Made by a program: the position numbers and the translations under genes | In this document: positions 1 to 12,600 of the stretch, in pieces | Numbering within the stretch: the first letter of the stretch is position 1 | Layout: every line of letters starts with the position of its first letter | DNA from: Liolophura sinensis | Lineage: Eukaryota > Mollusca > Polyplacophora > Chitonida > Chitonidae | Direction: 5' to 3' | DNA: 64,000 nt | Assembly (NCBI RefSeq): GCF_032854445.1 | Contig: NC_088296.1 | Span: forward strand, 12,434,706 to 12,498,705 | Notes under the pieces: model-generated | Database searches by the model: none | What the model saw: only the letters and a program-made list of their open reading frames with translations | Told to the model about the DNA's origin: nothing

Positions 1-228
1 CCATATAAAACGTGGAGGAATAAATACTTGAAATCAGTTGGTCTGTCTGTCAGAATATTCCATGGTCAAGGGGCAAAGTCATTCTTAGCGCAGCAAACTT
101 GCAATAGTATATCTTTGCATCTATGCCAAATGCTTGAGGAAAATCCCGAGTCGTCCCAAAAGAGTTATGTTCATTATATGCCAGAAGTAGAGGTCGCATT
201 TATAGTTGTAATATACAACCTATGCTGA
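1..228. other. Left-edge sequence, nothing recognised
   Basis: No repeat, motif or convincing exon is visible. The open frame at 28-228 has ordinary composition and a length expected by chance. The 40-bp array begins at its end. Confidence 0.5.
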
Positions 229-690
229 GTTGTAGGCAATACAGCTTGTATAATATTCAATTAATCTGCGTGTAGACAATTCAGCTTGTATAATGTTCAG
301 TTAATCAACGTGTAGACGATACAGCTTGTATAATGTTCAGTTAATCAACGTGTAGACGATACAGCTTGTATAATGTTCAGTTAATCAACGTGTAGACGAT
401 ACAGCTTGTATAAAGTTCAGTTAATCAACGTGTAGACAATACATCTTGTATAATGTTCAGTTGATCAACCTGTAGACGATACAGCTTGTATAATGTTCAG
501 TTAATCAACATGTGGACAATACAGCTTGTGTAATGTACAGTTAATCAACGTGTAGACGATACAGCTTGTATAAAGTTCAGTTAATCAGCATGTAGACAAT
601 ACAACTTGTATAATGTTCAGTTAAACACAGTCTACGGAATACAGCTTGTATAACATTCACGTAAAGTTAATAGAGAATACAGATTGTTAC
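229..690. repeat. 40-bp tandem satellite, about 11 copies
   Basis: The unit is ACAGCTTGTATAATGTTCAG followed by TTAATCAACGTGTAGACGAT, 40 bp. It restarts in exact 40-base register at 241, 281, 321 and so on up to about 641. The central copies (321-440) are almost identical. The outer copies carry more substitutions and the last two fade out, as expected when an array is homogenised in its middle. No coding role is seen. Confidence 0.93.
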
Positions 691-1392
691 CATAATGTTC
701 TCTATGGTATCAATCCATCCGGGCTTTCCAGCTTAATTTGCGCAGTTTCCTACACACACCGACCGGAAATGCCCGAGGGTCACCGAGGTTTGACTAAGTG
801 TCCTAGTATTCTAACGGAGATCCAAGAAGCCAGTGGGGCTAATCACATCGTCAATCACATTACATTGGTTTGACCTTGTAATTTAATCTAGCCAATCAAC
901 ATCCGTTTAATTAAACATTATGGCCTTGGTTTTGGTTCTGGTTTCAAAAGCAATTTGGGATAAGTTTCTTTCCAGGATCGAATTTTGTATTCTTAACGGG
1001 ACATTGATGTTCCAGACATGATGCCATGCTCTGGTGATAAGAATGTCAGATTGTAACTTGATAGAGAAAAACAATACTTAGCGTGTCTAATTAGAAACGA
1101 ATACAGATGAAGTCGTCCAACGTGTATAACCTGTAGGAGACGATTTAACAAGAAAAGGTGGAACATATGCAAATCAATAGTGAAAAACACCCCATCATCC
1201 AGTTAATTTGCATTTTGTTGAACTATTTTTATCTACTTATTTAATTATTTATTGATGAGTTAGTTAATTAGTTATATTTACCAGTCATTTATGTATGAAA
1301 ATATATTATAGAACATTAAAACATTAATTCTTTAACAATACTGCAAATGCAAACATTAAATTTTCTATGCCTGAACGCCATGACCAAACCAT
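691..1392. other. Non-repetitive AT-rich DNA
   Basis: I see no tandem structure, SINE box or conserved protein here. The short open frames on both strands lack recognisable domains. Confidence 0.4.
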
Positions 1393-1565
1393 ATACACCG
1401 GAGATTTTTGGCAAAAATCCTCATTCGCTAATTAAATCAAATTTTCAGTATTTATGAAAATAACTCAAATAGGTTAAATCAATATTTTTATTACAAATTT
1501 TAGGAACTTTATTATCGATATTCAGCTAGTAGGCTATTCTAAAATAACAGCACAAATTTGATTGT
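1393..1565. repeat. Dispersed repeat, copy 1 (partner near 49178)
   Basis: The stretch begins TACACCGGAG, continues with a TTTTTGGCAAAAA-like block, and reaches ATAACTCAAAT at about 1460-1470. The same blocks occur in the same order and orientation at 49178-49250, where both copies also carry a TTAATCAAA-like core. Weaker similarity continues to an AAAATAA-CA stretch near 1540-1560. It is an old interspersed repeat of unknown class with no coding potential seen. Confidence 0.55.
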
Positions 1566-3569
1566 GTTTGTGTGGATCGATGTGCTCAAAATCTTCAGTA
1601 CACTTAGAACACGCAGATCTGAGCTCTGGTATAAAGATGTGTCGTATGATCCTTTGTTACTAATCTGCCTAGCGAATAACTACCCGGTAGACCTTTATGA
1701 CCTTGTAGGCATCAACCAATCAATGTCTGGTTAATTCTTTGTGAATGTCAGCGTGATATGTCAAATTTGCTGTGGCTGGGGCAAAGCAAATATCTTAACT
1801 TGCTAACTACGTTAACTCGAGTTGAGTAGAACCAGAACGGACTAGGCAAACCGAGCTGTGAGATAAGTTTGGCTCACGGATGAATGCGCAGCAGTTTTAC
1901 AACCGAGATAAAAATGAGTCATGGAAACTTCCGCATATCAATGGAGATTTCTCAAGCTTCGTTAGCTTCACAAAGACATTTCCATCCTACGCAGGTCAGT
2001 TTGTAAGGACAGCAGTCAAAGACAATATCCACCAATCATAAAACCTACAGCAAATATCCGCGGACACTGATCCGATAAGATAAGCAGTATTGACCAATCG
2101 CGTGACCCGAAAGTCGCAAGTTCTCAGCCCTAATATGGCCTTTCATTCATCAGAAACACTGATATTTCATCGGGATCAGAGAGAAATCTAATACCACTGA
2201 GTGGAGAGTCAGGTACGAGCCAATAAAACCTTATGGGATCTTCATCGCAGGGCATTTGTAGCCACTTTGTGCAATTACCCACTGGAGAGGGAATCAATGC
2301 TAATCGTATTATGGCATTGCAGTAGTATATAATGGCGATTTAAGGTCACATTTGGCAGAGCTGGTTACAATCCCGCTTACAGATACAGGCTGTCAGAAGA
2401 AAAAAGCTCTTGGGTTTTATAACACGGCGCCTATTTGTAATTTAAATGACAGCTATGACAAATTTTGTGTTCTTTACGATAAGCTGGGGTCTTGGATTAC
2501 AGCTGTACGTACAGTGTTTACGCAGCGACCAGTTGTAATCCCGCGGGTGAGTCATTATGGGGAAATGGATACACCAATGTGCCGATAAAACTGTCGCAAC
2601 AATTTCTCGTCCTTCCGATTCGTTAGATTGATTATTCCATAATGACTTGTAGCCAGTTGGAAGTTTTGATATTTAATTATTTATTTATTTATCTATTTAT
2701 TTATTTATTTGCTCATTGTTTTCCGTATTACTCACACCAAAGAGACAGCCGAATCGAATTTCTCGTTTTTTAATGTATCTAAAGTGTGGATACAGTTAAC
2801 ACGTCGTTGTTGTTGCTTTTTGTGAGTTATCTGCTTTACAAGCTCGGCTATACCATTGACAAATTTGTACAGTAAACCTCGTGCTTTTGTGCTTTTGTGC
2901 TTTGGCGAAGTATGGACAAGAGATATTCTACCAAATGCGATAAGTTTGAAGCACAAATAAATGAGTTCGGTCGGCTGAGTTAGGAGAACACCGTTTGAAT
3001 TGACAAATTTACAAATCAAACAGCAAAACACAGAAACAAACAATAGGTCTACTAGCAATTTCTAAAACGTAAAGTTTTCACATTGGGGGCATTGTCATAT
3101 TCATCTATCTTTTTATCACTGTTATTTAAGCAAAAGAATGGTAAATGCGCTGCCAGCATGGACCAATTCATTCTCAACGCTTACATATACCAGACATCCA
3201 CAGTGTCTATTACAGAGTTATTGGTTCAACACTAGAGTAATTATGCTTGGATGTTGAAATGGGATCGGCCTCCTTTATACAAGTGTTTATTACTTGTATC
3301 AGTATTACAGACAGCATGCTGTATGAACTCACATGGATTTTCCAGTACATTGTCATAGTTCGTATAAAATTACACTCAGTGATAATAACATTGGCAAAAT
3401 GTTTTATGGACGCACAAAGCTTATTACATTGTCGTAGTGTATACATAAACATGTACTGATGATAATACTGGCAGAGTGATTTGTAAGGGGCTGTACTTTG
3501 CTGCTATTTAAGCATTTACATCAACACCCAGAATAAAACTCTAACTGAGGTAAATTGACAAGAGGCTGT
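1566..3569. other. Intergenic stretch with an isolated (TTTA)n tract
   Basis: A run of ATTT/CTATTT repeats lies at about 2668-2711. The same tetranucleotide ends the SINE copies in this window, but no SINE body is attached, so it may be an orphan tail or a simple microsatellite. The rest shows no pattern. A hydrophobic minus-strand frame at 2732-3058 has no ATG before its hydrophobic part and is not called. Confidence 0.4.
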
Positions 3570-3581
3570 AATTCACCGATT

Positions 3582-3689
3582 TCTTATTTATTTATTTGAT
3601 TCATGTTTTACGCCGTACTTAAGAATATTTTACTTATACAACAGTAGCCAGCATCATGGTGGGAGGAAACCACGGACAGAGCTCGGAGG
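3582..3689 (-). mobile_element. SINE (RUDI/V-SINE-like), 5'-truncated, with 12-bp target duplication
   Basis: Read on the minus strand, this is the 3' half of the SINE: a CTCCCACCATGATGCTGGC-like block, the TATAAGTAAAATATTCTTAAG core, then GTAAAACATGAATCAAATAAA as tail. The tRNA-like head is missing. AATTCACCGATT occurs at 3570-3581 and again at 3690-3701, a perfect 12-bp target-site duplication. Truncation of the 5' end plus a duplication is the expected product of target-primed reverse transcription. Confidence 0.9.
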
Positions 3690-3701
3690 AATTCACCGAT
3701 T

Positions 3702-5709
3702 ACGTGTGACCAATTATCAGTTATCACACTGTTGTGGCTGCACTGGTTTAGTTCATATAATACTACTACTGCGTGTTTACTACACTAGAATTGTGCTTAA
3801 ATGAACAGTTAGGCGCAAAAACAATGACACAGAGCATCCAGAGCTCTCCAGCGGCTAAGCACTTTGGCATAGAGCTTATATAAGCATCTGTCTTTAAGAA
3901 TGTTAATCTATAGCTGTCAGCCACACCACTTATGCCTCCACCAACCCAGCCTTGCCATTAGTGTTAAAATCTAGGTCAGTTGATCAACTTCCGGCGAATC
4001 CAAAAAAATATTATAAAATGAAAGGAAAAAAATCTTACAAATAGTGACAGCGACGCGGAAAGCGGATGGCAACTTACTGCAAGCTTCAAAATGATCTCTT
4101 TATCATCTTCGCCTGAAAGCTGCACACAAATGACTTTGGTGACGAACAGAACAGCTGGAAGCCTTTTAGCTTTACCTATGTATACGCGCTTGTCTTAGAT
4201 TTCAGGCAGAGTCAATTACGAAACACTCAAGTAATCGTGTATAAGTAATAGTAATTGATTGTTAGCAGTGCCGGCGAGTCTTTCACCGGATAATTTTCTG
4301 CTCCAGGAAGTCAGGTTGTTATTTCCCTTTTGCGCCATCTCCTGCCGCGGAGGTAATTATTTGATTAGGGGGAGCAGTAAGTCAAAATGAATGGCTTTCG
4401 CCGCTGAGATATTAAGTGCTGCATGGTGTTGATGCGCAGTCTGAAATTCTTAACTTAAATATCACTCAGTGTGAAGAGAAAGAGCATCGTCGATATACCC
4501 TCCCACGATGTAGCCTTACCCCTCTCTCTCTGTTTCTTTATTCAAGTTGAGTACCACTTGAAGCAAGACTTTACAAATGTAGTTTGCAATAACACCAGAG
4601 CGAATGAACATGATAATAGAAAGAGTATCTCACATCTCACATAGCCTGGTCTATCGGCCCAACGGCGCGTTAGCAGCTGACGTAAAATCACTCCTTTTAG
4701 CCGCGTTAGTTCGCGTGAGCCCCCGCCCTGTCTTGTCTCAACCTGCGTGAACTCGCGGGATTTCTTAAATGCCTGAAAGTCTATACTCAAGAATGTTCCA
4801 CTTACATATCAGCAATGAAAAGCGATATTATTAATTTTTACATTATTGTTCATTATGTGACACCTATATGCAAAAACTGCTCCATATTACATATTGCGTT
4901 CACAATATAAACGTAGTATCTCAAAAACGTAGCGGTACGTAATTTTCATTCAGAACGGGAAACAATTTGTACTATTAATAGAAAGAGCACCTCTATGGGC
5001 AAAGTGGCTAGGAGGTAAAGAGGTAACTACAGACTGGCTCTTGTTTCTCAACAAAATTCGCCAGGGCAGCGCCACGGTACTAAGGCGCACAGTGAGAGTA
5101 TATATGCACACCGATGTGAACTGACTGCCACCCAAATTACCGTGAATGTCTCTTTTATAGTAGCGGCGGTGTTGAATCTGTGTCCAGCTTTAGTATGTAA
5201 GGAAAAGCTGCATCGATCGGTTGCTTAACCAAAGCGGCACATGTGCTGCCTAGCGCTGAGAACGGAGAATAGACGAGCCCTGAAGGGCTTGGCATATATC
5301 GGTGTAGTGCAGAGTCATTTAGTCCTTGCACCAGATGGGTGGGACAGGTTTTCTACGTGTTCTTCAAGTATCGCTAAACAATCCCTGTCCCCGACCCCCA
5401 CCCCCACCCGTATTCATATGGTGCCCATACAGCTACTGGTTCTCTCGCTTTGATACAAAGTATACAGAACTATACGTCTAAAATCAATTAGCGAGTCTGT
5501 AAAGGGTTTTTGAGCGTTCTAAATAGCCTTTTCATTGGAGGAGGCATTGAATCTCTATAACTGTCATTTACCAAAGACAATGTCTTCAAAGTTCTCTTCA
5601 GTGTAGCGCTTTGAGTGGACACTGCATCGCGTCCTCTTCACCATTGCACTCATAATTACACTTAATTGCCCCCGTATCATATGTCATTTGATTTCACCTG
5701 GCCGCTGTA

Positions 5710-5710
<1 letters not shown>
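3702..5710. other. Unstructured intergenic DNA
   Basis: No SINE, array or coding exon is recognised. A C-rich run lies at about 5390-5407. Open frames such as the minus-strand one at 4542-4790 are within chance length and have no domain I know. Confidence 0.4.

Positions 5711-5780
<70 letters not shown>
5711..5780. repeat. (AT)n microsatellite, 70 bp
   Basis: Uninterrupted TA dinucleotide run. It creates a meaningless Tyr-Ile frame on the minus strand. Confidence 0.98.
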
Positions 5781-5782
<2 letters not shown>

Positions 5783-6126
5783 AGCAAACTAGAAAGTGCA
5801 ATTAGACTCAGGCGACGAGTGTTAACACGCAGTATAGAAGTCAAACACCGATGGTATGGAAAAGAAAACAATAGTTACAATAAACAGATTACTTTTACCG
5901 AATCTTACTGTCCACATGGTCTTGAGGAATATGCGTTTAACATGCTTGTGTTGCTGTTCGCCCAATCTTTTTTGTTTTAAACCATATATTTCAGAGATAC
6001 GACGCCGTTCAAGTTTCGGGCAAATCATGAAAATAGGTAACGGTAATAAGCTGACTGATTGACAGACTTCATTCTATGGAATATGTGATTATTTACTATT
6101 GTATGTAACATTTACTTGAATAATAT

Positions 6127-6318
6127 TATTCAACTTTTTTACACCTTCTCAGGAATATTTTATTTAAATTAAGTCTTCCAAATTTTTGGCTGGAAATAAA
6201 TCCCCAGCGTACCATATAGATATAGTAATATCATTCAACTTCTTTTACACCTTCTCAGGAATATTTTATTTAAATTAAGTTTTCCAAATTTTTGGAAATA
6301 AATCCCCAGCATACCCTA
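6127..6318. repeat. Direct duplication, about 105 bp
   Basis: A block running from TATTCAACTT through TTTTACACCTTCTCAGGAAT to AAATAAATCCCCAGC is present at about 6127-6210 and again at about 6232-6312, an offset near 105 bp. The copies are nearly identical apart from a T/C change, a few bases at the start and a 4-bp CTGG insertion in the first copy, so the duplication is fairly recent. Confidence 0.85.
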
Positions 6319-6324
6319 CATATA

Positions 6325-6441
6325 CCTCATTAACCACCCACCCCGATCCACGTACGGCCTCATTAACCACCCACCCCCACCCACGTACGGCCTCATTGAT
6401 CACCTCCACCCACCCTCGGTCACGTAAGGCCTCACTGACCA
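6325..6441. repeat. 33-bp minisatellite, three to four copies
   Basis: Units start with CCTCATTAACCACCCACCC and end with CACGTACGG. Starts are at 6325, 6358, 6391 and 6430; the third unit is expanded to 39 bp. The array abuts the 105-bp duplication, so both may come from the same local instability. Confidence 0.85.
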
Positions 6442-7461
6442 AGGGCTATTGGTCTTAGACTAGAACTCTGGCCACTTAGACAACAATATAGATAGCCAGG
6501 TGTAAAACATAATAAGGGAATAGCGCCATTGGGATACTTTTATTTCTCCGTTGAACATCACTTTCTCTTTTCCAAAAGCAACCGTTTGTTAAAATATAAA
6601 ATGCATAGAACAGTGAAATGGATTTTTTCTATTACAACAAGGCTAAACTGGCACCAGTATTGAGACATGGGTCGAGACATTGCCCCTTTACCTGACACAG
6701 GTATAAAAGAGTTGATTGGCAGAGAACGTCGGAGCCCGTTAAGGTCCGCGTTCAAGATTAGCAAGTTGATTGGCTGTAAAGAAAACTGTTGAAGGAAACA
6801 GATGTTTTCTTTTTGACCCGGCCAAATGACACGATCAAACTCGTATGTATTGTCGCCTCCACAAAGGAAAACAAAACATCAACAAAAGAAACAGAATATC
6901 GACAAATCACCTCGCAAACAACACAATGTCTCCGCAGTTGAAGCAAGTCCTTAATTTGTACCCACCCACACTGTATGGCGATCGATGCGAGCCCTGTTTG
7001 TTAGGACAAATTGACCGAACTCCTATGAAAATGTCGCGTCGATTGGGCTAACTATTAATACGTGTCTCATCGAGAATATGAGAGCTGGCGGTATTCGAAA
7101 CCATTCATGCTGATCTATTAAATGCGTAAGAATAAAATTTACGCACGACGTCTTAGTAGCAGGTTAATTGTAATCACTTTTATGCCACAGCCCTACGTAA
7201 TATGAATACCCTTGCTTTCAAACCAGCCCTCAACGGCGGTGGAAAGGAAGGTTAAAGCTTTTACATCGTTAGGGCGTCACCAATATTCAGTTTATGCCCT
7301 ATAACACATTGAAATAAAATTTAAATCTTCTCTTGACGCCGTTCCACAAAGCTGTGTTCAGTGCCTGTAACTATTATGGTGATGGACATTAAAGATATAT
7401 TGTCACAATCAACTAGGCCTAGGATATCCTGGTAGAGCTGGCGATCAGGAATGTTCATTTT
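6442..7461. other. Unstructured stretch up to the SINE
   Basis: No feature recognised. The sequence just before 7462 is the integration target of the next SINE. Confidence 0.4.
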
Positions 7462-7472
7462 ACGAGATTTTG

Positions 7473-7739
7473 ATTTATTTATTTATTTATTTGGTGTTTT
7501 ACACCGTACTCAAGAATATTTCACTTATACGACCACGGCCAGCATTATGGTGGGAGGAAACCGGGCATAGCCCGGGAGAAACCCACGACCATCCGCAGGT
7601 TGCTGGCAGACCTTCCCACATACGGCCGGAGAGGAAGCCAGCATGAGCTGGACTTGAACTCACAGCGACCGCATTGGTGAGACATCCTGGATCATTACGC
7701 TGCGCTAGCGCGCTAACCAACTGAGCCACGGAGGCCCCC
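7473..7739 (-). mobile_element. Full-length SINE (RUDI/V-SINE-like), 11-bp target duplication
   Basis: On the minus strand the element begins GGGGGCCTCCGTGGCTCAG. It has an A-box-like TGGCTCAGTTGG and a B-box-like GAGTTCAAGTCC (RNA polymerase III promoter elements of a tRNA-derived head), then the central conserved block through CCTCCCACCATAATGCTGGC and GTATAAGTGAAATATTCTTG, and ends in a (AAAT)n tail. ACGAGATTTTG occurs at 7462-7472 and 7740-7750, a perfect 11-bp target duplication, so both ends are intact. A short minus-strand frame across it is an artefact of the SINE. Confidence 0.95.
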
Positions 7740-7990
7740 ACGAGATTTTGCCAACTTTGCAAGAATCTATGCGTCAAAACAGCCGTCAAACAATAAGAAT
7801 GTTCCAGGCAAATAATCGCAAGGCCAATTTCCAAAAAGAAGTTTATCAACGACGAAAGAACGAAGAAAGTATATAAAGTACGAAATTACGACGGAAAAGA
7901 TGTTGGAAAGGCGCAAGGTATGTTTTAGGCGAATGAGTGAAATCGGTATTTAGATCATGTAGTATGCTAGTACAGAAGTTCTCGAAGGCT

Positions 7991-8104
7991 GTCCGCGGGT
8001 GTAAAGCCTGTCCGTGGGTGTAAAGTCTGTCCGCGGGTGTTGAGTCTGTCCGCGGGTGTGAAGTCTGTCAGCGGGTGTAAAGCCTCTCCGCGGTTGTAGA
8101 GCCT
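7991..8104. repeat. 19-bp GC-rich minisatellite, 6 copies
   Basis: The unit GTCCGCGGGTGTAAAGYCT restarts every 19 bases at 7991, 8010, 8029, 8048, 8067 and 8086. Its GC content stands out from the flanks. Confidence 0.92.
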
Positions 8105-11100
8105 TGAGTCAAGACAACATGCTACAAGGTCCACGGAGTTCAGTATTTAAGCCGTGATGATTGTGCAAGACATTATACAAGAAAAGAATAAAACAGAATG
8201 AGACAACAAAGCAACATTTAGTCTAATGTGCTATTCGTGACGACGTCCAAACTTTTGTACTGAGAAACCGAGTCGGCCGGAGAAACAAAGAAAACAAATT
8301 GCGTTCAACAAACATCAGATGATAACTGTTGTCTAGTCAAGCATGCGCCACACGACAGGGCGTAATCAAACGTGATCAAACATTATCTAAAAGTGTAGGT
8401 CAAAACTTTCCTCTTTGTACGTGTCTACAAAAACATCTCGGATCTGTAACAAGTGTCGTTTATGTTCTGGTTAAAGAGTCGCATTTCAAACAGATGGCAC
8501 CTAACCAACAGGAAGTAACAAATGTGGCGCGAAGCAGGGGTGTGTCAAAAACATTCACCGATAACATAGGTGGAAAATATGGAACAATTAATGAGTGTGT
8601 ATGAAAACATAAAAACGACATATAAGTGCTTGTTGAATGCGATAAACGGACCCGTGGAGCTCTTTTGATCTTCATGGCGATAATTGGCGTGTCTTGTATC
8701 GTTTTGTCTCGCTAGGGTCGCGCCTGGCTACACAAGACTCAAATATCCCAGGCGACGTAGAAAAACATCGTTGGCCGTTTGTAAGTATGTGTGTTTTAGG
8801 GACATACTAATGGTCACTAGAACGCGATATAGGCTCACAACATATGTGTCTGGCTGTTTTATAAGGATTCTTTTCATCCTTTTATCGACAGGAAAACTGT
8901 GCATTCTCTAGAGGTCATCATTTCAGTGCTTGACAGATGAGTGACAGAAAGTCAGGAAAGACGGGGTATTGGGTATGGTTGACTTGAAGACGTTTAAAGA
9001 TCAGGGCTTCGGTACACGAACATTGCTCTCATACTAATCTATGGTGGGGAAATGTCCATTATAGACATGAGAGTTTAATGAGAAAAATTTCAACCCTTAA
9101 TGGCGACTCGCGTCCCAGCTGTATTGGCCAATGTTCCCTTGTAACACAACAGTACTACGTTATTAGTTTGATTACAAATTGTCATGGCTAAGGCAGAAAT
9201 GAATGATAAGCAACGTAGCTTTGGTCCGAATTATACTTTAGGCGGGAAAGGGTCTACTTAGAGTCTTTATATTGTATTCGTATAGACCATCAAGGCCCAT
9301 GCAGATGTTCAATAGTGTAGTTAGCTATTGATTGTCTAACACCAGGCTAAAGACTTTCTCAGTTATATAAAATCGCTTAGGATTGTGGTAGGAAGAAACT
9401 GTAGACCTGCGGTAAGCCACCCGCTTTCGCCCAGTTACTGCCGGAGGACAAGTCGTCTTGATCGAACGTGACATTCTGCAAAACAAGCACACGAGCATTG
9501 TCGAGGGCGAAGACACAATTTCCCTATTCAAACCATCAGAAATTTAGTCGTATGTTTGAGAGTGGTTAATGAGGAGATTAACTTCTGCGTCCAATTGAAA
9601 TGTTTTTTTGGGTTTTTTTCTGTTTTTCTGTTTTTGTTTTTTTTTTTTTGTTTTTTTTTTTTTTTTTTTGTTTTTTTGTTTTTTTGGAAATGGCTTAAAA
9701 CACCATCCAGAAATTTGTTAACATCTTCCAAATGTTACCATGGCGGCCGGTAGAATCTGCCTATAGACATCAACTGCAGCCGTCAAATCCTCGAGGACAA
9801 CTCTGTCAGTAGAAATTGCCTCTTCATTTGATCAACACGTAGTCCTTTGCTGTCCCCCGGGAGTGTCAAAAATATGAAACGAGCAGGTAACCGGTACACT
9901 GGATATCAATCATAATTAATTAAACAACTTTTTATTCGCAAACAAGCGAACAGTCTTTGTCAAAACGTCAAGAGAAGTATCAAAAAACTGAACTGTAAAT
10001 AAATCCGAACAAATAAGATTCGGATAATTTAAGGGCTTTGTAATGTTCCATCGATCACTGGCCTGCTCTTTTACTTGGACTGCATGAATAATATTTTTGA
10101 TAGGCTCTCATGAAGACTATACAGAATTTGTATGTTGACTGCAGCTCACAGTTACAGATAGCAATGCACAGTGTCAAAAGAATTATAATAAGTGCATTTT
10201 TTATGGAAAATGGTATTGCACTGATGCAATACAACGGTTGTTCATGTTACTGTATTACCAATAACTCGAGTCATCCCAAAATGAAGACCGATAACTCTTT
10301 CTGCACTCAGGAAACCCACTTTTCTACACATATTTTTGCTCCCCAGTGGTTGACCATGCCAATCGCAGGTATTTTATTAACACTGAACCGTTACACCAAT
10401 CATTTGGACACTACTTGCAGCAGCGGAAAATAAAATTTCAGGCAAAAATATCCTTGATACATCGAGAATTGCTTTCGTTAGTCTCCCACAACAATATTGC
10501 GTTCAAAGAAGGCCACTTAAGCCTTCGTAGAAATATCAACTTTTTTCACAAGATACGAGTTTCAGAATCAACCCTGAGAGGGCTGGGGTCGTCAAGATCC
10601 AGTACTGACACACAAGCGAGTGAAAGGCAAATAATCCGCTTCCTCTTGCTCAAGTAGCCCTCTTTCGGTTACAGAAAAGCGAACTGTTTGTGCTGCATCT
10701 CCTTTCAAAGGTGCTGGTTGGAAAGGACATGAGCGGAGAATTAAGTGTAAGATGAGTGACGGTTCATCTCTGTAATGCACAAGGTCTTGCAGCCTCATAT
10801 CCCAGAGAGTGTGGTGAATAGGATTTTTCTCATCCATGTTTTCAGTGAACAAAGAAAACCTCTGTCTTTTTGATCTCAGTCACAAGAGTCTATCAAATTC
10901 TCATTGCCACAGAGTTTTGGTTGGTAGGCGTGACGTCAGTTCCGCACTAACCTGGGAATTTATTCTTCAAATACACACATCCCCAGCCAGGGTCGACTTC
11001 TTTCAGATACTGACGCTAATATTGTATCACATATAACATTGCTTGCCCCGAAATAAGTAGCAAAATTAAAGTAGCATCAAATTTAAAGCTGATTACGCAG

Positions 11101-12088
11101 CATTTGATTGACTGATCCAGATGCAACTGCAAACTATCGAAGGATATCAGGTGCACCATTCTTTTATCTATAGCATGTTGAAACAAAAAACAAACAGCTA
11201 TGAATTAAAACAAAAGTTACATGTAGTAGGAATTCCTGCCACTAAAATCTTAGGGATATAAAGATGGCGATTAATACAGTCCAGCTTCGCTCTGGTACTA
11301 GAAACTTCACAAACTAAATGCCCTTTCGGCACGAATCCATCAGGCAGCTAAAACACAAGTACATATTCTTCTTTGTGATTTGCCCTTCATCTAGGGACAG
11401 TAAAACAAATTTCCGCAGTAAGCATTGGTTTTTGCTTTCTATAGAATTATTATTATTTGCCTCTGGTACTGTATTAATCAATCTAATCAGCAATACAAAT
11501 GGAATAACTGCATAGTTTTTCACTTAGTGAAAGATGGGATTTGATTACTGCCGCCAAAAAATGTAAGCATGCCTGTAGGTCAACTGTATAGCAACATTAG
11601 CTTTCCTTGGGCAGTCCCAAATTGCCACAAATGTAGGAGCAGTGCAAAACATTGCGTGAATGCTATTTATAATCCATTGAGTTATTGATCTTTTAATTAA
11701 CATTATACAATGCACTATACTTTGGCTAATATCAAACATTGCAAATACCGTAATGCAATTTTCAACATAACTTTATATTCCAATCAAGAGCACGCATCGC
11801 GCACTTACTTCTGTCAATACGTTAATACTGTGCTTTGTCAAATCTCTATCCTACTGAAATCGCACTATAAATATTAATATAATTTCAAAAATACCCCGCG
11901 TAAGATATGTTCATTGAATCAAACGGTTAAGTAAAAGGGAGCACGATAACATAGAACAATGTAACAACAACGCTCCCTAGTTTCCCTCGCCTTTCCTTAT
12001 AATGTCGCTGTCTAATTAAATCTTCGTGAAACATTTGACGCGATGGACTGCGGATACTAAACTGATTTGACGACGTCCTCAAGAACAC
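8105..12088. other. About 4 kb of mostly unique DNA
   Basis: Apart from a T-rich tract at 9602-9685 nothing repetitive is seen. The longest frame is 107 codons at 10110-10433 on the plus strand. By rough estimate several frames of that length are expected by chance in a window this AT-rich, and it has no recognisable domain. A minus-strand frame ending near 10592 has a more protein-like composition but shows no splice or start context I trust. Confidence 0.4.
9602..9685. repeat. T-rich low-complexity tract
   Basis: Runs of T broken by single G, C or GGG. A similar tract lies at 61617-61700. No A-rich retroposon body is attached, so it is called low complexity only. Confidence 0.9.
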
Positions 12089-12150
12089 ATCGCTCATAGG
12101 CTGCAACTCCGGTGAACATCTCGCTTATAGGCTACAACTCTGGTGAATTC
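12089..12150. repeat. 31-bp direct duplication
   Basis: ATCGCTCATAGGCTGCAACT and its partner CTCGCTTATAGGCTACAACT are 31 bases apart, each followed by CYGGTGAA. Two copies only. Confidence 0.8.
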
Positions 12151-12322
12151 CTTGGGTTGGGGAAATCAAAATGTCTGGAGAAAGCACCAGCATTTGGCAA
12201 GTAACTAACAAACTTTCCTATATGCTGCGGACACATTTTCACCTTCCAGTTCAGTATTCAGGAATGGAAATTGATGTCCTATGAACATCAATTAAACCCG
12301 CCAATATTAGCGTTCAATTCAA

Positions 12323-12588
12323 TTTATTTATTTATTTTATTGGTGTTTTACGCCGTACTTCAGAATATTTCATTTATACGACGGCGGCCAGCATTACGGT
12401 GGGTGGAAACGGGGCAAAGCCCGGGGGAAATCCACGACCATCCGCAGGTTGCTGGCAGACCTTCCCACTTAAGGCCGGAGAGGAAGCCAGCATAAGCTGG
12501 ACTTGAACTCACAGTGACCGCATTGGTGAGAGATTCCTGGGTCATAACACTGCGCTAGCGCGCTAATCAACTGAGCCACGGAGGCCCC
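12323..12588 (-). mobile_element. Full-length SINE (RUDI/V-SINE-like), 12-bp target duplication
   Basis: Same architecture as the copy at 7473-7739: on the minus strand an A-box-like GTGGCTCAGTTGATTAGC, a B-box-like GAGTTCAAGTCC, the conserved centre and a (AAAT)n tail. CGTTCAATTCAA occurs at 12311-12322 and 12589-12600, a perfect 12-bp duplication. The two full copies differ by scattered substitutions, so they are separate insertions and not a segmental duplication. Confidence 0.95.
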
Positions 12589-12600
12589 CGTTCAATTCAA

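Noticed and set aside
2668-2711. Possible SINE at an isolated (TTTA)n tract
   Set aside because: No SINE core or head is attached on either side.
7640-7739. Possible tRNA gene on the minus strand
   Set aside because: A and B boxes are present but no complete cloverleaf or acceptor stem is evident, and the same head starts every full SINE copy.
7499-7849. Minus-strand frame of 116 codons
   Set aside because: It runs through a full-length SINE; similar frames appear in the other SINE copies at 12.4 and 39.7 kb.
9556-9753. Poly-Phe / poly-Lys frames (also at 61486-61845)
   Set aside because: T-rich low-complexity tracts.
10110-10433. Plus-strand frame of 107 codons beginning with ATG
   Set aside because: Length is within chance expectation for this base composition and no domain is recognised.
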